Source: Pseudoalteromonas luteoviolacea
GTDB taxonomy: Bacteria; Pseudomonadota; Gammaproteobacteria; Enterobacterales; Alteromonadaceae
NCBI RefSeq assembly: GCF_001696455.1
Contig: NZ_MAUJ01000002.1
Coordinates: 62,001-126,000, forward strand
DNA: 64,000 nucleotides
Direction: 5' to 3'
Under the pieces are notes generated by a model that saw only the letters and a list, made by a program, of their open reading frames with translations, did not search any database and was not told the origin of the DNA. Position 1 is the stretch's first letter, and each line of letters begins with the position of its first letter. The translations under genes and the position numbers were made by a program. Positions 49,422 through 57,917 of the stretch are shown in pieces.

Positions 49422-51163
49422 TGGCTGATATTAGCAACAAAGAGTTTTTAGAAGAACTAGAGCAGATTACGGCTGCGCTACGAATAGATATTGAAGCTAA
49501 GCAACGCGATATTGACCCAAGCCCAGAAGCGATTTTAGAGCGAAGACAACGTGTACTAGGCGGTGATTTTGAGTTCTTTGTTTATACATATTTTCCTCAT
49601 CATATGTGGCTAGATGAAGGTCAAAAGCCTAGTGAGTTCCAGCAGTATTTTATGGACTGGTTTCCCAAGGCCATAGACTTAAACAACTATTGGAAGCATT
49701 GGTTTGTTGCCCCGCGTGGTGAAGGTAAATCAACTTTAGCTGTAAAAATCGCGCCCGTATATATAGCGGTTTTAGCGCTACTACAGGATGAAGCCGTATG
49801 CGAAGAACTGGGCCTGACAAAGCCCAATATTTACATCGACTTTGTCATTCTATTTGGTGCAGAGGCAAAGATGCCTGCCAAAACGCTTGAAGTAGTTAAA
49901 ACCGAGCTACTGAATAATGGCAACCTTATGTTGGACTTTCCAGAAGTCTGCGCCAAGTCACCACTATGGAAAATAGGTGAGTTTGCTACCCCCCAAGGTG
50001 TGCGTTTTGAAAGCCGTGGGTCGGAACAATCAGTTCGAGGCGCATTCCACGGCGCAAGCCGCCCTAAGTTACTATTGTCTGATGACATCATCACCGATAA
50101 AGAAGCCAAATCAGCAACCGAAAGGGACAACCGCTGGGCATTTTTAGAGGCTGCCGTGCAATACCTTGGTCCGCCAGGTAAAGGGGTTAAGTTTCTTGGT
50201 GTAAACACCGTTCTAAACAATGACGACCCAATATCCAGAGCTGAGCACGCCGCAGGTCATATAGTGCACCGCTTTAAAGCTATTTCACAGCTACCTGAAA
50301 ACATGGAGCTTTGGGAGCAATGCCGTGAGCTCATGCTGTACAAAGACAAACAATTTGAGAAACAAGCAGCGAGTAAAGGAAAAGCGGTCGCCCTAGAAGA
50401 AAAGCCCAGCTTTAAATTTTGGATTAAGAATAAAAAGCACATGTCTAAAGGCGCAAAAACCAGTTGGCCGAGTGTGCGTAGTTTGTATGATTTAATGGCT
50501 ATGCGAGCCTCAAACAAACGTGAGTTTAACCGTGAGATGCAAGGTATTGCCAAGTCAGATGAAGAGCAGATCTTTTATCGGTTTGAAACTTGGATTAACC
50601 GCTTAAACCTGTGGACACCCTATGGCGCATGTGACCCAAGCATGGGCAAAACCGCCAGCGCCGACCCAAGTGCTTTGCTTGTAGGTTTTTGGGCCAAAGA
50701 GTTAGGGCAATTGCACCTAGAATACGAAAGCCGCAAAGTTCGCGGCCCCAGCCGCCTTTTGAAAGATTTAATAAAGCTGCAGCTTGAATACAACTGTTTG
50801 GTATGGGGCTTTGAAAACAATAACGCCTTTGATTTTATGCGCCAAACCTACATCAAAGATGCATTGGACCAAGGTGTAGCTTTGCCACTTAGAGGTATTA
50901 CGGCCACAGTGCCACAAGAAGAGCGCATCGAGGGGTTAGAGCCCTTTGTGATCAACGAACCTGCACAGATTCTTTTTCATACTCGGCGCACACGATTACT
51001 TATGGACGAGTTAGAAAACTGGCCCGAGAAACAGAGCAGCCACCATTACGATTTAAGCTGTGCACTCACGCTGTTATGGATGGTAGCCAGTACTGGTGCG
51101 GGTGGTATTCCCAAGGTAAGAAGCAAAAAAGTGACCAAATCAATAGGGGGCTATCATGTCTAA
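49421..51163 (+). CDS. Large terminase subunit (Mu gp28-like)
   Basis: The 580-residue DNA-packaging motor has an ATPase part with Walker A APRGEGKST (residues 97-105), a Walker B-like RPKLLLSDDI, and a nuclease part starting near YGACDPSMGK, with the Asp expected for the RNase H-type nuclease. The N-terminal FEFFVYTYFPHHMW and PSEFQQYFMDWFPKAI are characteristic of the Mu group. Mu-type phages package headful DNA from integrated copies with host flanks. Confidence 0.92.
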   Translation: MADISNKEFLEELEQITAALRIDIEAKQRDIDPSPEAILERRQRVLGGDFEFFVYTYFPHHMWLDEGQKPSEFQQYFMDWFPKAIDLNNYWKHWFVAPRGEGKSTLAVKIAPVYIAVLALLQDEAVCEELGLTKPNIYIDFVILFGAEAKMPAKTLEVVKTELLNNGNLMLDFPEVCAKSPLWKIGEFATPQGVRFESRGSEQSVRGAFHGASRPKLLLSDDIITDKEAKSATERDNRWAFLEAAVQYLGPPGKGVKFLGVNTVLNNDDPISRAEHAAGHIVHRFKAISQLPENMELWEQCRELMLYKDKQFEKQAASKGKAVALEEKPSFKFWIKNKKHMSKGAKTSWPSVRSLYDLMAMRASNKREFNREMQGIAKSDEEQIFYRFETWINRLNLWTPYGACDPSMGKTASADPSALLVGFWAKELGQLHLEYESRKVRGPSRLLKDLIKLQLEYNCLVWGFENNNAFDFMRQTYIKDALDQGVALPLRGITATVPQEERIEGLEPFVINEPAQILFHTRRTRLLMDELENWPEKQSSHHYDLSCALTLLWMVASTGAGGIPKVRSKKVTKSIGGYHV

Positions 51164-52628
51164 ACCCCACCTTTCATACAAAGGCTATCGCGCATTACAA
51201 AAAGCATTCAGCATGAGCAAAACAGACCCTGCTTTATGGGCCATGATGCGCGAACTACCCAATCCAGATCCAATACTGCGCAAAGCTGGTAAAAGCTCGC
51301 TGATATATGACGAGATTGCCCGTGATGCCCATGTAATTGGTGAATTGCGTAGTTTGCGCTCTGGTATGTTCGCATTTAATGCTGAACTTGTGCCAGGCGG
51401 TGATGATAGCGCAAGCATGAAAAGCTTTGAGAATGCAAAAAGCTTGATGGCTGCAAACCCAGCTAAAAATACACAGTGGATGGACATTGATTGGCACAAC
51501 TACAGCGCGATTTTACACGGCTTTGCGGTCACGCATTTGGGCAAGTTTGAGAAAAGTGACAATGCTTGGATACCCAGCACTATTGAGCAATGGCCTGCGG
51601 GGCGCTTTGCTTTTAATTCAGATCACGAGCTCCTTGTTAAAACCCGCGAGCACCCAGAGGGTGAGCCAATCAATGAAGACCGTTGGACATGTGTTAGGCA
51701 TATGCCCGAGGCCAAAAACCCCTATGGTATTGCGCTTTTAAGTAGCTGCTTTTGGCCTTGGATGTTTAAGCATGGTGGCTTTAAGTTTTTTGTTCAGCTG
51801 TGCGAGCGCTTTGGTGTGCCGTTTCCCGTTGGTAAATATCCCATAGGCACACAAGACGATAAAATTGGTGAGCTGCTGGAAGGCTTAGCGAAGTTAATAA
51901 CTGAAGGTATTGCCGTCATACCTGATGATTCGAGTTTAGACATTATCGAAAGCAAAATGTCAGGTGAGCCAGTCCAGTTGCAGCTTATCAATCTATGTAA
52001 CTCAGAAATGAGTAAAGCTCTGACATCACAAACGCTCGCTACAGAGCAAAAAGCCGGTGCCCGTGCAGCTAGTGAAACACACGCTAAACGTGCAGGTGAG
52101 AACCAGCGTGCCGATAGGGCGCTTGTGTCTGGCTATCGAAATCAATTACTCGAAACCATCCATAAAGTGAATTTTGATGGCGGCGAGCCACCTAAATATG
52201 TCTGGCGAGATAAAAAAGAGATCAACCTCGAAACGGTTAATGTCATTCGTGAATCAGCCAAAATGGTGCCTGTTTCAGAGGACTACGTTTACAAGACATT
52301 GGGCATTCCAAAGCCACAAAAAGGCGAAGAACTGTTAGAAATAAAAGACGACAGCCAAGGCATTGCTAGCGCACCAAAGCAAGACTTTTCGAGTGACGAA
52401 CAAGGTGCTGACATCTCTGTTTTTGACGAGTTTGACCAAGCAACTGACGCCGAAATTAAGCAGATTTTTGAGTTTGCTAAACAAGCAAACAACCTCGACG
52501 AACTAAAACAAAACATCCTCAATGAGTTCCCAAACATCTCCAATTCAGCCTTGGCAGAAGTCGCCACAAAGGCCCTTGAATTGGAGGTTTTACAAGGAAT
52601 GAATGAGGCAAATCAACAGGAGATTTAA
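51156..52628 (+). CDS. Portal protein (DUF935, Mu gp29-like)
   Basis: The 490-residue protein forms the dodecameric portal ring at the DNA entry vertex. It contains DPILRKAGKSSLIYDEIARDAHVIGELRSLRSG, NPYGIALLSSCFWPWMFKHGGFKFFVQLCERFGVPFPVGKYP and TLATEQKAGARAASETHAKRAG, the DUF935 pattern. It overlaps the terminase gene by 8 bp. The acidic C-terminal tail (EFDQATDAEIKQIFEFAKQ) is longer than in Mu, a common variant. Confidence 0.9.
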   Translation: MSKPHLSYKGYRALQKAFSMSKTDPALWAMMRELPNPDPILRKAGKSSLIYDEIARDAHVIGELRSLRSGMFAFNAELVPGGDDSASMKSFENAKSLMAANPAKNTQWMDIDWHNYSAILHGFAVTHLGKFEKSDNAWIPSTIEQWPAGRFAFNSDHELLVKTREHPEGEPINEDRWTCVRHMPEAKNPYGIALLSSCFWPWMFKHGGFKFFVQLCERFGVPFPVGKYPIGTQDDKIGELLEGLAKLITEGIAVIPDDSSLDIIESKMSGEPVQLQLINLCNSEMSKALTSQTLATEQKAGARAASETHAKRAGENQRADRALVSGYRNQLLETIHKVNFDGGEPPKYVWRDKKEINLETVNVIRESAKMVPVSEDYVYKTLGIPKPQKGEELLEIKDDSQGIASAPKQDFSSDEQGADISVFDEFDQATDAEIKQIFEFAKQANNLDELKQNILNEFPNISNSALAEVATKALELEVLQGMNEANQQEI

Positions 52629-52632
52629 CCTT

Positions 52633-53247
52633 ATGAATGCGATACCCGAAGGCTTTTTACAAGATGGTAAAGGCAATTTAGTTGCACTCGCGAATGTGAA
52701 GCAAACTGACCTAATAAAGGACGAATTTGTCAAAAAATCCATAGAACTTGCAGAGAAACAGCAACAAGCACTCGCCGATTTTAAGCACCAACAAATGGAA
52801 GAAGCAGACGACTTTTTAGAGCTGCTAGCACAAGAACATGGCGTGAATTTAGGTGGCAAAAAAGGCAATTTAACACTGCGCTCTTTTGACCATTCGTTGT
52901 CTGTGAAAATACAAATTCAGGAGCGAATTGAACTGGGTCCTGAGCTACAAATCGCCAAAGAAATGATAGATAAATGCATCAGTGATTGGACCGAAGGCGG
53001 TAATCAAAACATCAAAGCCATTGTCAATAAAGTGTTCTCTACTGACAAGCAAGGCACCATTAATCCGCAGCGTATTTTGGGTTTACGTAAGTTAGAAATC
53101 CAAGACGAGTCGGGTAAATGGCAAAAGGCGATGGACATCATTGCCGAGTCTGTAACCACCATAGATAGCAGTCGATTTATCCGGTTTTATAAGCGAGATG
53201 AGCAGGGGGCTGATCAAGCAATTTCTCTAGATATAGCTAAGCTCTGA
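52633..53247 (+). CDS. DUF3164 protein
   Basis: The 204-residue protein begins MNAIPEGFLQDGKGNLVALANVKQTD and includes KIQIQERIELGPELQIAKEMIDKCISDWTEGGNQNIKAIVNKVFSTDKQG, a good match to DUF3164. I chose ATG 52633 because the preceding in-frame region overlaps the portal gene. In most Mu-like phages DUF3164 is an early gene between B and gemA, so finding it between portal and F genes is out of place. Its role is unknown. Confidence 0.8.
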   Translation: MNAIPEGFLQDGKGNLVALANVKQTDLIKDEFVKKSIELAEKQQQALADFKHQQMEEADDFLELLAQEHGVNLGGKKGNLTLRSFDHSLSVKIQIQERIELGPELQIAKEMIDKCISDWTEGGNQNIKAIVNKVFSTDKQGTINPQRILGLRKLEIQDESGKWQKAMDIIAESVTTIDSSRFIRFYKRDEQGADQAISLDIAKL

Positions 53248-53248
53248 T

Positions 53249-54391
53249 ATGTCCGATATCCCTTCCCAGTATGGCCAACTCGTAAAGTTCGACGAGGCCA
53301 TTTCAAATTTAAAGTCAAAAGTTCAAATACCCACTGAGCCATATAAAGATTTACTAGGCCACATTCATGCCCGTGCATTTACCGTTGCCGGTGCTACCAA
53401 AACGGAATTGTTAAACGATTTATATAAAGCCGTACTTGCTGCAATTGAAAATGGCGAGACGATCACAGACTTTAGAGCGCACTTTGATAAAGCGGTTTCA
53501 AAACATGGTTGGTCTTACAATGGAAGACGCGGTTGGCGTACGCAGGTTATTTATCAAAACAATAAAAACACGGCACGGGCAGCTGGCCGATGGCAACAGC
53601 AAGAACGAGTAAAACATCGCAGGCCATATCTTTTATATTTAACTGCAGGAGATTCGCGAGTAAGACCGCAACATAGTGCTTGGAATTATATACTTTTACC
53701 AATTGAACATAATTTCTGGCACACGCATTATCCGCCGAACGGCTGGAACTGCAGGTGTAAAGTCGTGAGCTTGAGTGATGCCGATATTAAACGCATGGGG
53801 TTAACTGTTACACCAGATTCAGCGCTTAAGAATTATCAAAAACCATTTACCGAAGTTGACCCAACAACAGGTGAAGAACTGGAGCGATTACCTGGTATTG
53901 ATATCGGTTGGGATTACAATCCAGGTCTTGCATGGTTGGGCTCTGACAAAGCAACGGGCCAGATGTTAGCGAAACTCGATCACCAAATTAGAGAAGTTGC
54001 CACGCCGATTTTTAATAACGCCATTAATGAAGGGCAAAGTTATTTTAAATCTCAAGTTGCGACGATTGCAGCTAAGCAGTCACTTGGTAAACCAGAGTCT
54101 GGAACAAAATTGACGCTAGGGCACTTGCATCCAAATTTATTTAAAGCCGTTTTGGATATCGCGCCCGAAATTAAAAGCACTTTGGTGGTCATTGATGAAG
54201 CCATGATAAAAACGGCGATTCAGTTAATCGGGTTTGAGCAAACCACACAGTTAATGAAGCTAGTTCAAACAGAAGCCGATTCCACATTTAACCAAAGTGT
54301 TTTGCAGTTTGTGGTAAATGGAATTTTGCTTACCGTTGAGGTTGGCCCAGACATGAATCGAGTTGTCGCTGTTAAACAAATTGATGTTTAA
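53249..54391 (+). CDS. Mu F-like minor head protein (SPP1 gp7 family)
   Basis: The 380-residue head-morphogenesis protein contains the F-type domain: RGWRTQVIYQNNKNTARAAGRWQQQE, then RPYLLYLTAGDSRVRPQHSAWNYILLP and HYPPNGWNCRCKVV, which are characteristic of the Mu F/SPP1 gp7 group. It is thought to enter the capsid with the DNA. It begins 1 bp after the DUF3164 stop. It is the last phage structural gene on this strand; in the standard order the protease gene would follow, but here that gene is at 32.8 kb facing the other way. Confidence 0.88.
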   Translation: MSDIPSQYGQLVKFDEAISNLKSKVQIPTEPYKDLLGHIHARAFTVAGATKTELLNDLYKAVLAAIENGETITDFRAHFDKAVSKHGWSYNGRRGWRTQVIYQNNKNTARAAGRWQQQERVKHRRPYLLYLTAGDSRVRPQHSAWNYILLPIEHNFWHTHYPPNGWNCRCKVVSLSDADIKRMGLTVTPDSALKNYQKPFTEVDPTTGEELERLPGIDIGWDYNPGLAWLGSDKATGQMLAKLDHQIREVATPIFNNAINEGQSYFKSQVATIAAKQSLGKPESGTKLTLGHLHPNLFKAVLDIAPEIKSTLVVIDEAMIKTAIQLIGFEQTTQLMKLVQTEADSTFNQSVLQFVVNGILLTVEVGPDMNRVVAVKQIDV

Positions 54392-54682
54392 AGCGTATTT
54401 AAAGTCTATTTAAAGGGCGTTTAAACGTTTTTAAAAATGGCGATTATTAGTCTAATTCTAAACGTATTGTGAGCAGGAATGAGCGCAGAATGATATGGAA
54501 TGAGCGGGTTTTGTCTAAAAACAAATGTATTTTTGGTTTTTGTGATTTTGGCTCGAAAATTTATGACGTCCAGTATATATGGGGCTTTCAGAGGAATCGA
54601 AAGTTGGATTTCAGAGTTTGGTTAATTCTAGAAATGAACGACCCCTTACACTTACACAGATATATTTGAAGGTATTTTAAGT
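54392..54682. other. Prophage right border with repeat X (copy 1, 54505-54648)
   Basis: Just after F the sequence has TTTAAA repeats and GTTTAAACGTTTTTAAAAATGG (54419-54440). Then GGAATGAGCG occurs twice (about 54477 and 54498). From about 54505 to 54648 it is similar to 56287-56406 (shared CTAAAAACA, GGCTCGAAAATT, CAGAGGAATC, AAAGTTG, TGAAC, CCTTAC). The repeat could be the transposase-binding phage end or host flank. No gene is supported here. Confidence 0.6.
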
Positions 54683-54784
54683 ATGGCCCCCAAAAAATGG
54701 TGGCCATTTGGTGGCGTCGAAATGCCTTTCTTTAATCGATATTATATTCATGATAACTTTAAGAAAACGGTAACTTACAAATGA
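54683..54784 (+). CDS. Short ORF coupled to lipoprotein gene
   Basis: This 33-codon frame (MAPKKWWPFGGVEMPFFNRYY and a Lys-rich end) ends in ATGA, overlapping the lipoprotein start at 54781. The overlap suggests translation coupling, and the Trp- and aromatic-rich sequence is non-random looking. It could be the end of a truncated protein. Low confidence as a real product. Confidence 0.35.
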   Translation: MAPKKWWPFGGVEMPFFNRYYIHDNFKKTVTYK

Positions 54785-55134
54785 TAACCATTAAGAAAAC
54801 ACTTGGTTTTTTTATACTTTTAATCTTATCAGGGTGTATAGATCCGAAACCTCAGCTTCTTATAAATGGGTATCATTTATCCTCTACTAATGCTAGTAAT
54901 ACATATGTAACGAAAGGTTATGAAGTTATTATACATTCTGATGTTCTTCATGTTGAAGTAGTTGAGCATTTCATAATAGGTAAAAGGCAATTACCAGAAC
55001 ATCCCGACCATAATGAACTAGATGTTGCTGAAGGGTATTTTATTATTGACACAAAAAATGGCGAAGTCAGCTTAGGTGTAGACAAAAGTACGATATTGAA
55101 AAGCACTAATGGGAAATACAAAATTGATTGGTAA
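54781..55134 (+). CDS. Small lipoprotein
   Basis: The 117-residue protein has a signal sequence with lipobox LSGC (MITIKKTLGFFILLILSGCIDPKP), so the mature form is a lipid-anchored protein of about 98 residues. It has mixed beta strands (GYEVIIHSDVLHVEVVEHFIIGKRQ). It is AT-rich with no recognised family. Small orphan lipoproteins next to short toxin-like frames can be immunity proteins, but that is only a possibility here. Confidence 0.65.
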   Translation: MITIKKTLGFFILLILSGCIDPKPQLLINGYHLSSTNASNTYVTKGYEVIIHSDVLHVEVVEHFIIGKRQLPEHPDHNELDVAEGYFIIDTKNGEVSLGVDKSTILKSTNGKYKIDW

Positions 55135-55180
55135 AGCTGTTTAGAGCGATAAATATGGTCGTATTTGTATTTATGAAGAC

Positions 55181-55399
55181 TCCTATCTTAAATTTTTATG
55201 CGGAGAGGATGAAGCAACGCTGGCAGCGTGTTTAGCGTATGTGGATTTAAACCCAGTAAGAACAAAAGTGGCGGAGACGCCCGAAGAGTCATGCCACACC
55301 AGCATTAAAAAACGTATTGAAACAGTAAAAGCGGGTACACAACCTAAGTCACTTATGCGTTTTGCAGGTAACCAAAAGCCGACCTTTTCACCATTGTAA
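55181..55399 (+). pseudogene. Y1-type transposase C-terminal fragment
   Basis: The frame is open for 72 codons: it begins SYLKFLCGEDEATLAACLAYV and continues DLNPVRTKVAETPEESCHTSIKKRIE, the C-terminal region of a Y1-type transposase. It lacks the catalytic part, and stops after FAGNQKPTFSPL, short of the family's usual end. It is a relative of the fragment at 6455-6734 (same HTSIKKRIE block). Dead remnant. Confidence 0.75.
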
Positions 55400-55440
55400 A
55401 ACATGCAAGGTTGAGTATTTTCAATTCCAGTTGAAGCAAT

Positions 55441-55644
55441 TTAAATATAGCCGAAGAATTTATTACCTTTAGCGTCGGAAAACTGTGCTTTAACAAGTAA
55501 GTCAGAGTTAGGATCAAACGCATCAGATTCAGAAGCAGGACTTATAACAGTTTCATCGACTGTGTCATCTTTCCAATTTGGAAATTGCCAAATGGTATGT
55601 TCGAGTAGATCTTGAGCTGTTATTTCCCAAATAAATTTACTCAC
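55441..55644 (-). CDS. Cassette-type short hypothetical protein
   Basis: The 67-residue frame starts at GTG 55644, with AAGGAG 7 nt upstream and the end of an attC-like site 17 bp upstream. Sequence is acidic (SPASESDAFDPNSDLL) with a Trp-rich N-terminus (FIWEITAQDLLEHTIWQFPNW). No family is recognised. It has the layout of an integron cassette gene, but no attC core is seen after its stop, so the 3' end may be lost. Confidence 0.5.
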   Translation of the reverse strand: MSKFIWEITAQDLLEHTIWQFPNWKDDTVDETVISPASESDAFDPNSDLLVKAQFSDAKGNKFFGYI

Positions 55645-55660
55645 GGCTCTCCTTATACTG

Positions 55661-55750
55661 CTAACGCCTATCATAAGCGGTGGATAATACTTGGCTAAAA
55701 TTGGCGACGAAGGAGCGCAAGCCTGCTGTTTTGCGTCCTTTGGTTAGGAA
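55661..55750 (-). other. attC-like site
   Basis: Read on the minus strand it starts CCTAACCAAAGGACGC (matching the RYYYAAC core) and ends AGGCGTTAGCAG. About 50 bp in the middle (GGCTAAAATTGGCGACGAAGG.. CCTGCTGTTTTGCGTCC) is nearly the same as in the site at 47380-47474. The left arm of the hairpin is altered, so it may be inactive. Confidence 0.6.
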
Positions 55751-55797
55751 TTTGCTATGTGATGACTAATGCTGATTAGTCTGGAACTGAACTAATT

Positions 55798-56264
55798 TTG
55801 ACTACGCTAGCGCAACTAACAACCCAAGCTCTGGAAAGAAAGCATTTAAGTATGCTGATGCATGGAGCAAGCAAGTGAATAAGCTTCCTTATGTTGCGTT
55901 AGAGTCAGGAGTGCAGGCTGCCGCGAAATGGAACATGTATTTAAAAACCAAAAAATATAGAAAACTAGCTGAAAAAGAACGATCTAGAATTGACAGCATG
56001 TAACACGCGCATTTTCCCGGACTGTCAGAAGCTACATAATTCAGCTAACCGACATGACAGTCCAATCTCAAACAAATTTAGATTATGTTAAATAAATCAA
56101 ATTTCAACGTTGTTTGGAATTCCCGAGTATCTAACTCAACTTAACTTTCCCTTTATATATCAAGAATCACATCTTACCCACCCAAACACTTCAACCGTTT
56201 GTGCAGTAACAAACACAACCGTTTTTCCGCTCGTATCTAGCAAACCGTTTGCAACAGGTATATT
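55798..56264. repeat. Junction repeat, copy 2 (gene end, spacer, tail-fibre end)
   Basis: This is the second copy of 10143-10640 in direct orientation. Bases 55798-56003 repeat the end of the TPR-like gene (7 differences in about 205). The spacer follows with a few changes, then a more divergent tail-fibre end. The 5' part of the gene is missing here. To its right it joins repeat X (copy 2). It looks like a second, mostly deleted, related prophage. Confidence 0.85.
56160..56264 (-). pseudogene. Tail-fibre C-terminal fragment of a related phage
   Basis: The minus-strand frame reads NIPVANGLLDTSGKTVVFVT.. and ends GWVRCDS. This corresponds to NIPIANGLNTMLDTNGDTVVFGT.. GWIRCDA at the end of the intact-frame fibre at 10531. 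The changes keep the frame and many are conservative, so it comes from a distinct but related fibre gene. Only the last 34 codons remain. Confidence 0.8.
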
Positions 56265-56286
56265 ACATGAGCATGAGTGGGGCGGA

Positions 56287-56406
56287 GGGTTATCTAAAAA
56301 CAGGTTTGGGCTCGAAAATTAGTAGGCCGAGCATTTATAGGGCTTACAGAGGAATCTAAAGTTGAATTTCGTGGTTTTGTTAAATCCAACAATGAACAAT
56401 TCCTTA
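56287..56406. repeat. Repeat X, copy 2
   Basis: Similar to 54505-54648 in the same orientation, with gaps. Here it follows directly on the tail-fibre fragment. The rest of the gap to 56648 has no supported gene; a 63-codon frame at 56461 has no family resemblance or good start. Confidence 0.6.
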
Positions 56407-56648
56407 CGATAGCTGAGTAGCAATCCAAATTTTGGTTTTAAAGGCCAATACATTGGTAAAATGTGTGGTAAAAATTACCCCAAAACTAACCTTGAATTTG
56501 TGTCGAGCACATCTTACGCTACTGAATATTCAATCGGCTTTACTTATCATTCGTTACCTTATAAAACCGCTTTTGTAAACCTGATTGAGGGAGTAATTAT
56601 TTGGAAACTACCTTACGCTCATAGATTTATGTCAACAAGGAGACGTAC

Positions 56649-57917
56649 ATGAAATTTAAACTATATGCAGCGATAGTCGCAGTATTTCCTGCAATCTGTC
56701 ATTCAAATAGTCCAACAGAGCCCACTTTAAATGCTCTGAATGAGTATTATTCATCAGCATCAAGAATAGACCAACGAGTAGCCAAAGCACTGGTGTATTT
56801 TCAAGGTGGGCTAGATGAGTGCTCTTTAGAAGTGCCTCAAGTAGACGGTAGTACACTTTTGGATGTCTGCCCATTAGCAAATGCTTACGGCGTAGACAAT
56901 GTTATTAGACTGGGTGAGGGGCAGTATCAAATAAATTTGAGTACTGAGTTAGAAAATAATCAGTACATTGCTCAAGTAACAGGTACAAATACGCTGCGGG
57001 AAGATGGTTTGTTCAATGCTGACCTAAGGCCAGGAAGCAGAACGCGGCGTTCATTAATTGTTGAGTGTAAAACAGCAGATACGTCAGTGCCGGTCGACTG
57101 TGACGGTAATGTGGAAGTGTATGGACAATTGAGCGCCCACGAATATCAAAGTGAGTTAAACAGAAAACTACAGGCCGCACATGATCTATTATCTAGTATA
57201 TTAAACAGCGTTTCTGTGATTGAAGGGCCGCCGGGCCGAGATGGTGTCGATGGGTTAAATGCCCAAGCAATCAGCGTTAAAGACAATGGTGACGGGACTA
57301 TCACCCTTGAGAATGTAGAACAAGGAAGCATAACAATTAACCTCCCTAAAGGTCTGGATGGTCTCAATGGCAGAGATGGAACAGACGGCACCAATGGCGT
57401 GTCACTATCACATTCTTGGAGCGGTACAACATTGTCAATTACCAGCGCATCAGGGACATCTTCTGCTGATTTGAAAGGAGAAGCAGCGAGTTTACCTCCC
57501 GGTGGCAAACCGGGCCAAGTTTTGAGTATAGGTCAACAAGGTCAATATACTTGGGTAGATCAACCCAAAACAATGGGAGCGACAGCCATTGTAAGGTTTA
57601 AAGGTGGTATTAGCGATTGCCCAGTGAATACCGATTGCCCAATAATAGGCGAGTACAACGTCGCTAGAGTGCATCATTATAAAAACTATTTCTACCGCAT
57701 TTACTTTAAAACCCCAATGAGCAATGATAATTATGCGTTTAATTCAAGAGGTGGTGCATGGTGGGGATCAAATCAAAGTGGTAGTGAACTAGTCGAAGAA
57801 AAAAACCATACAACTCGTACAAAGCAATACATAGAAATTGTTGGGACAGACTACGTGAATGCATATGAATATGCTTATCGAGGTCAAGTATTTATCTATG
57901 ACTTAAAAAACGAATAG
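56649..57917 (+). CDS. Exported collagen-like protein
   Basis: The 422-residue protein has a signal peptide (MKFKLYAAIVAVFPAICHSN, cleavage near Ser-Asn). The N-terminal part (to about residue 190) is an unknown domain with Cys (DECSLEV, DVCPLA, VECKT, PVDCDG). Two Gly-X-Y stretches follow (GPPGRDGVDGLNA near 195; GLDGLNGRDGTDGTNG near 238). The C-terminal part (about 315-422) is a beta-rich domain with WWGSNQSGSELVEEKNHTTRTKQY. Collagen-like stretches usually trimerise such proteins. It resembles phage fibre and surface adhesin designs. It has an AAGGAG ribosome site and is followed by a hairpin. Function may be surface attachment. Confidence 0.7.
   Translation: MKFKLYAAIVAVFPAICHSNSPTEPTLNALNEYYSSASRIDQRVAKALVYFQGGLDECSLEVPQVDGSTLLDVCPLANAYGVDNVIRLGEGQYQINLSTELENNQYIAQVTGTNTLREDGLFNADLRPGSRTRRSLIVECKTADTSVPVDCDGNVEVYGQLSAHEYQSELNRKLQAAHDLLSSILNSVSVIEGPPGRDGVDGLNAQAISVKDNGDGTITLENVEQGSITINLPKGLDGLNGRDGTDGTNGVSLSHSWSGTTLSITSASGTSSADLKGEAASLPPGGKPGQVLSIGQQGQYTWVDQPKTMGATAIVRFKGGISDCPVNTDCPIIGEYNVARVHHYKNYFYRIYFKTPMSNDNYAFNSRGGAWWGSNQSGSELVEEKNHTTRTKQYIEIVGTDYVNAYEYAYRGQVFIYDLKNE

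Larger units (their letters stand above)
10531..54440. mobile_element. Mu-like transposable siphoprophage with rearranged module order
   Basis: The element has a full set of Mu/B3-type genes: repressor, Ner-like, DUF3102, MuA, MuB, GemA, Mor, lysozyme, gp27-like, TerL, gp29 portal, F, I-protease, capsid, DUF1320, gpG, tail tube, tape measure, DUF2163, NlpC-like, J and fibre. The tail-to-protease block reads leftward and the early-to-F block rightward. The exact ends and the 5-bp target duplication could not be fixed. The left border lies near 10.35-10.53 kb, or left of 9.28 kb if the neighbouring gene is phage-borne. The right border lies between 54.39 and about 54.65 kb. Several genes are broken, so it may not be able to form plaques. 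Confidence 0.85.

Noticed and set aside
54505..54648. Repeat X as the definite MuA-binding phage end
   Set aside because: It has several CGAAA-like motifs, but no clear 22-bp consensus series or terminal TG/CA with a 5-bp target duplication could be shown by eye.
56461..56652. 63-codon ORF before the collagen-like gene
   Set aside because: No ribosome site, no recognisable sequence, and it overlaps the leader of the real gene.
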